Assembly (NCBI GenBank): GCA_900767495.1
Contig: CAAFZH010000042.1
Location: forward strand, 1-26,744
Reading direction: 5' to 3'
DNA length: 26,744 nt
Source: Clostridia bacterium
GTDB taxonomy: Bacteria > Bacillota > Clostridia > Christensenellales > Borkfalkiaceae
The translations under genes were made by a program, and so were the position numbers. The number at the start of each line of letters is the position of its first letter. The first letter of the stretch is position 1. Below are positions 23,637 to 26,744 of the stretch, piece by piece. The notes under the pieces were generated by a model. The model saw only the letters and a program-made list of their open reading frames with translations, had not been told where the DNA came from and searched no databases.

Positions 23637-24356
23637 TTAAATTCTTCTTAAAACGACTTCGGCAATACGCTCGTGTCCGTTTGCGTTGGGATGCAGCCTG
23701 TCCGTTTTTACGTTATTGAAATATTTTGCCGCGCTTGTTTCGATTAGCGGGAACAATCCGCTTTCGCGGTAAAGGTCGATAAGTTCCACCGACCAGACGT
23801 CAGCCGCCTTTCTTACCGCCTCCACGTAACTTTCGAGATATTCGCCCGTTCGATTGGCGTACAGTTCGTTTTGCTGAATATTGTCGCCGCCGAAATAGGC
23901 GTATGCCCTGTGCAGAGGCGTGGCGATTATTATCCGCTTATCGTAATACTTTTCCTTTACGAAAGCGAAAAACTTGTTAAGTCTGCCCTTAAAAGTGTTC
24001 TCGTCGAAAACGAATTCGCGTTTTTTGCGAGAAACGTAGTATGTAAACTCGCCTTTTTCGTTGCTGTTTACGGGTACTTCTTCGATATGTTCGGTAAAAA
24101 ACTCGCCGAGCGAAACGCCCGAATTAAAATCGTTCGTTCCGATAAGCACGAAAAGTATATCGAAATTTTCGCCAACGCACTTATCGAGCCTTTCGAGTTG
24201 AGAAAACAGGTCCGTAGACTGCGCACCGTTCACGCCGAAACCGTAAGTTTTCGCGCCCGTTCTCTCCGCAATATACTCTATGTAACGCTTGGTCGTACCT
24301 ACGCCGTCGGTTATGCTGTCGCCCAAAAAACAAATTCTGTCGGTATTTTTAATCAT
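23637..24356 (-). CDS. SGNH/GDSL hydrolase
   Basis: 239-residue esterase/lipase-like hydrolase. Block I is FLGDSITDG with nucleophile Ser 14, the Gly block is FGVNGAQS, the Asn block is IGTNDFN, and the catalytic Asp/His pair is DRLHPNANGH (Asp 219, His 222). No signal peptide is visible, so it is probably cytosolic, where relatives deacetylate sugars or act on small esters. It overlaps the glucokinase stop by four bases (ATGA), so a role with a sugar substrate is plausible but inferred. Confidence 0.9.
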   Translation of the reverse strand: MIKNTDRICFLGDSITDGVGTTKRYIEYIAERTGAKTYGFGVNGAQSTDLFSQLERLDKCVGENFDILFVLIGTNDFNSGVSLGEFFTEHIEEVPVNSNEKGEFTYYVSRKKREFVFDENTFKGRLNKFFAFVKEKYYDKRIIIATPLHRAYAYFGGDNIQQNELYANRTGEYLESYVEAVRKAADVWSVELIDLYRESGLFPLIETSAAKYFNNVKTDRLHPNANGHERIAEVVLRRI

Positions 24357-25306
24357 AATTTATTCTGCATTGCCAAAGCCGCCGCGCCAAGAACGCCCGC
24401 CTTGTTGCCGAGTTTGGCTATTCTTATGGGGCATTTAGGTCCGTATATATTACCGAACACCTCGCGATCGACTATTTCCTGTACGGGTTTTACTATATTG
24501 TCGCCCTGCGCGCATACGCCGCCGCCGAGCATTATCGCGTGAGGACGGAAAATATTTGCAACGTTTGCAAGTCCGCAAGCGAGTTTTTCTATATAGTTAT
24601 CCACCACCGCTTTGGCGTATTCGTCGGTATCCTTGTAATCGAAAGCGGTTTTTCCGCTGACTTTTTCTATATCGCCTATCTCCCACATCTTACTGTCTTT
24701 ATGGGCGAGCATAGCGCGCCTGGTATCGCGGATAAGCGCGGTTGCCGAACAGTACGCCTCGAAACAGCCTTTTCTGCCGCAAGTGCATTGTTCGCCGCCG
24801 TCCACTATTACCATGTGTCCTATTTCCGCGCCGGCGCACTTGTTACCTTCGACAATCTTATTGCCGAGTATAATTCCGCCGCCCACGCCCGTACCGAGCG
24901 TTATTAAAATGCTGTCGCGATATTCGCTGCCCGCGCCGTAAACCGCCTCGCCGAGAGCGGCGACGTTAGCGTCGTTGGATATAGTAAACTTAATACCGAG
25001 GCGATTTTCAAGCCCTTCGGCAAGTTTAACGTGCAGCCAGCCGAGATTGTTGCTTACTACCACCATGCCCTCTTCGCCGTTAATCATACCCGGCGAGCCT
25101 AAGCCTGCGGACGATATATCCGATTTTTCAAGTCCCGCTTTTTCTATCGTGGAAAGGCTTACCGCGGCAATGTTATCCATAACTTTTTCCGCACCGCCTT
25201 CTTTTCCCGTGGGGACTTTATCCATGGCGACTATATTTCCGTTTTCGTCGACCACGCCGCACTTTATAAACGTGCCGCCGAGATCTATACCTAAATAATA
25301 ATTCAT
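24353..25306 (-). CDS. glcK: ROK family glucokinase
   Basis: Phosphorylates glucose with ATP to glucose 6-phosphate. The 317-residue protein has the phosphate-binding GIDLGGTFIKCG (6–17), SNDANVAALGEA (110–121, catalytic Asp 112), LGTGVGGGI (137–145), zinc-binding His 164 and the ROK motif CTCGRKGCFE (174–183). There is no N-terminal winged-helix DNA-binding domain, so it is a kinase rather than a ROK repressor. The ATG at 25306 has GGAG nine bases upstream; a longer reading adds 30 residues that overlap the promoter and do not fit the family. First gene of a five-gene operon. Confidence 0.93.
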   Translation of the reverse strand: MNYYLGIDLGGTFIKCGVVDENGNIVAMDKVPTGKEGGAEKVMDNIAAVSLSTIEKAGLEKSDISSAGLGSPGMINGEEGMVVVSNNLGWLHVKLAEGLENRLGIKFTISNDANVAALGEAVYGAGSEYRDSILITLGTGVGGGIILGNKIVEGNKCAGAEIGHMVIVDGGEQCTCGRKGCFEAYCSATALIRDTRRAMLAHKDSKMWEIGDIEKVSGKTAFDYKDTDEYAKAVVDNYIEKLACGLANVANIFRPHAIMLGGGVCAQGDNIVKPVQEIVDREVFGNIYGPKCPIRIAKLGNKAGVLGAAALAMQNKL

Positions 25307-25328
25307 TATTTTATACTCCGTTGTTAAA

Positions 25329-25357
25329 AGTATAATATATTTGCTCGTTAATGTCAA
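25329..25357 (-). promoter_or_regulatory. Promoter of the glcK operon
   Basis: Perfect TTGACA (25352–25357), 17 bases, TATACT (25329–25334). The leader is about 15–17 bases with a GGAG site. A 12-base direct repeat overlaps both ends of it. Confidence 0.85.
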
Positions 25358-25368
25358 ATATATTTGCT
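25334..25368. promoter_or_regulatory. Candidate operator: paired direct repeat AATATATTTGCT
   Basis: AATATATTTGCT occurs exactly at 25334–25345 and 25357–25368, 23 bases apart (about two helix turns). The second copy contributes to a perfect palindrome CAAATATATTTG (25355–25366). One copy covers the glcK -10/spacer, the other touches the glcK -35 and the yjjG -35. A regulator bound here could control both directions; which protein is unknown. Confidence 0.45.
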
Positions 25369-25392
25369 TTTTTCTACGATTTTTGCTAAAAT
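25364..25392 (+). promoter_or_regulatory. yjjG promoter, predicting a leaderless mRNA
   Basis: Weak -35 TTGCTT (25364–25369), 17 bases, TAAAAT (25387–25392) preceded by TGC (extended -10). Six bases separate the -10 from the ATG, so transcription should start at or within a base or two of it. Confidence 0.6.
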
Positions 25393-25398
25393 TCAATT

Positions 25399-26088
25399 AT
25401 GAAATACGAGTTTTTATTGTTCGACGCCGACGATACGCTGTTTAATTTTCAGTCCTCGGCGGAAAAATGCTTTAATGCAACCTGCAAAGAGTTCGGATTT
25501 TCGCCCGAGCAGTCCGACTATTCGCTATATAAAGTGATAAACCAGACCCTTTGGGACGAGTATTCTTTGGGAAAGATGCCTAAATCCCGGGTTATAACCG
25601 AGCGTTTCGATATTTACGCCGAAAAGTTCGGCAAAACTTTGGATTCAAAATCATTTGCCGACAGTTACGAGAATAAACTTGCGCATACGTGCATACTTTT
25701 CCCCGAAACGGAAGATACGCTTAAAAAATTAAAATCGCTCGGCGCAAAGTCTTATATCATTACCAACGGGATAACTTTCGTACAGAACACAAGGCTCGAT
25801 TTGTCCCCTTTAAGACCTTACCTTTCGGGCGTTTTTATATCCGACGAAATAGGCTACGCAAAACCGAGCAAGGAATATTTTGAGTTCGTCAGTCGCTCTA
25901 TTAACGAGTTTGATAAAAATAAAGCGTTGATCGTAGGCGACAGCCTTATATCGGATATCCGCCTCGGCACGGAAAACGGCGTAAAGACCTGCCGTATGAA
26001 TTATTTTAACGAACCCGCGCCCGAAACCGTTTCTTACGACTACGAAATAAAACGACTGAACGAAATATTTAAAATACTGGAGGCATAA
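25399..26088 (+). CDS. yjjG: YjjG-like HAD phosphatase (noncanonical pyrimidine nucleotidase)
   Basis: HAD phosphatase of 229 residues. Family YjjG hydrolyses pyrimidine nucleoside monophosphates and is thought to clear noncanonical ones such as 5-fluoro-dUMP. Visible are motif I FDADDT (8–13, Asp 9 and Asp 11), motif II YIITNG, motif III AKPSKEYF with its Lys, and motif IV IVGDSLISDI. The helical cap between motifs I and II (FNATCKEFG… through PETEDTLKKL) is class I. No ribosome site precedes the ATG; the -10 box sits six bases upstream. It is divergent from glcK and is followed after one base by the Dabb gene. Confidence 0.88.
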   Translation: MKYEFLLFDADDTLFNFQSSAEKCFNATCKEFGFSPEQSDYSLYKVINQTLWDEYSLGKMPKSRVITERFDIYAEKFGKTLDSKSFADSYENKLAHTCILFPETEDTLKKLKSLGAKSYIITNGITFVQNTRLDLSPLRPYLSGVFISDEIGYAKPSKEYFEFVSRSINEFDKNKALIVGDSLISDIRLGTENGVKTCRMNYFNEPAPETVSYDYEIKRLNEIFKILEA

Positions 26089-26089
26089 G

Positions 26090-26374
26090 ATGATTAAACA
26101 CGTAGTTTTTTGGAAATTTAAGCCCGATACGGAAAGCGAGCAGGCGGAATTTTTCGCCGCGCTCGAAAGTTTACGCGGCAAGATAGAAGTTCTTAAAAGT
26201 TTAGACATACATAAGAACGTAAACCCCGACAACGACTGCGACGCCGCGCTTATCACTACTTTTGCGAGTTTAGAAGATTTAAACGCATACAAAAATGACC
26301 CGCGCCATTTAGCGGCGTCCGCGTTATGCAAGGAGATACGCCTTGCCCGCCACGCCGTCGACTTCGAGTTTTAA
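26090..26374 (+). CDS. Dabb family protein (stress-responsive A/B barrel domain)
   Basis: 94 residues, a single dimeric alpha/beta-barrel domain. It begins MIKHVVFWKFKPDT, the usual Dabb start with conserved His 4, and has LDIHKNVNP, ALITTFASLEDLNAY and the final HAVDFEF strand. Members occur in stress and catabolic settings; the biochemical role is unknown here. Its GGAGG lies in the last codons of yjjG and the ATG starts one base after that stop, so the two genes form a coupled pair. Confidence 0.88.
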   Translation: MIKHVVFWKFKPDTESEQAEFFAALESLRGKIEVLKSLDIHKNVNPDNDCDAALITTFASLEDLNAYKNDPRHLAASALCKEIRLARHAVDFEF

Positions 26375-26382
26375 ACGGTATA

Positions 26383-26404
26383 GACGTACTATCTAATGTA
26401 CGTC
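26383..26404. other. Inverted repeat after the Dabb gene
   Basis: GACGTAC / GTACGTC, a 7-bp stem with an 8-base loop directly downstream of the Dabb stop. There is no T-run on either strand, so it is a weak terminator at best. It runs into the repeat region. Confidence 0.3.
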
Positions 26405-26744
26405 ATTCTAAACGAAGTGCTTATTTTATTTGTCATTGCGAGGGAGCATAGCCACCGCGGCAATCTCCCGGGAGGGTGGAGGTCTACGGAGTATATGCCG
26501 CGTACTTTTTCGAGGGGATCGCCACGCTAACGCTCGCGATGACACGGAAATTTAACTGTCTTTGCGAGGGAGCATAGCGACCGCGGCAATCTCCCGGGAG
26601 GGTGGAGATCTACGGAGTATATGCCACGTACTTTTTCGAGGGGATCGCCACGCTACTGCTATTCGGCTCTTAACGCTATCGCGTTGAAACTATCGTTTTT
26701 CGCATTTTTTATCAAAAATGCAAGTGCCTTATGAATACCGTCGC
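26401..26744. repeat. Mosaic of short interspersed repeats (copy set 3), cut by window edge
   Basis: Starts with a fragment CGTCATTCTAAACGAAGTGC (26401–26420). Then come two tandem units in the same direction. The first (26431–26544, 114 bp) has imperfect terminal inverted repeats TGTCATTGCGAG / CTCGCGATGACA. The second starts at 26557 and carries the two-hairpin tail seen at 19679–19730. Both contain CTCCCGGGAGGGTGGAG and CTACGGAGTATATGCC. The second unit loses the CGCGATGACA end and instead continues to the window edge. No gene is seen in this stretch. Confidence 0.8.

Noticed and set aside
24353..25396. Reading glcK as a ROK transcriptional repressor with an N-terminal DNA-binding domain
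   Set aside because: The extra 30 residues overlap the promoter, lack a winged-helix pattern, and the ATG at 25306 has a proper ribosome site.
26431..26744. CRISPR-like array because of tandem repeats
   Set aside because: Repeats are about 114 bp and adjacent, with no short regular spacers and no cas genes nearby.

Overview
The window looks like chromosomal DNA from an anaerobic, Gram-positive-type bacterium, most likely an uncultured Clostridia (Bacillota) lineage. The reasons are Shine-Dalgarno sites of the GGAGG kind, TTGACA/TATAAT promoters, a rubrerythrin, the ruvX–DUF1292 pair, a GlpA-like/FAD oxidoreductase/DUF1667 set, an M3 oligoendopeptidase, and many short tightly packed operons. 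No transposase, phage gene, CRISPR array, rRNA or tRNA was found. The assignment is inference from gene content.

Layout. 1–53: start of a secreted-protein gene running off the left edge, with its promoter. 253–577: mosaic of short interspersed repeats. 594–2163: glucuronate isomerase (uxaC) preceded by a 25-codon leader ORF and a clear promoter. 2219–6871: minus-strand operon of a membrane protein of unknown function, guaA, a zinc-ribbon membrane protein, a LacX-like aldose epimerase and plsY. 6950–8560: plus-strand lipoprotein, rubrerythrin and two very small ORFs, closed by two strong hairpins. 8559–9394: ruvX and a DUF1292 protein with a cysteine-rich tail. 9499–9681: small membrane protein. 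9690–19312: one long minus-strand run: type IIA topoisomerase B and A subunits, an unknown protein overlapping the topoisomerase A gene, a HAD-IIA phosphatase, a GlpA-like dehydrogenase, its FAD/NAD partner, DUF1667 and a uridine-kinase-like protein. 19391–19758: second repeat mosaic. 19759–25357: operon of glcK (ROK), SGNH hydrolase, cytidylate-kinase-like protein, class I lysyl-tRNA synthetase and oligoendopeptidase. 25364–26374: divergent yjjG-like phosphatase and a Dabb protein. 26401–26744: third repeat mosaic, cut by the window edge.

Functionally this is mainly housekeeping: uronate and glucose entry, GMP synthesis, phospholipid acylation, glycerol-3-phosphate oxidation, DNA topology, lysine charging and peptide turnover. 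I did not find an obvious new defence or mobile system. The more unusual signals are regulatory and structural: the uxaC leader ORF, three genes whose promoters predict almost leaderless mRNAs, a repeat family with terminal inverted repeats and hairpins that keep pairing despite base changes, a class I LysRS without the usual KMSKS lysines, a gene that starts inside the topoisomerase A gene, and a paired direct repeat between glcK and yjjG.
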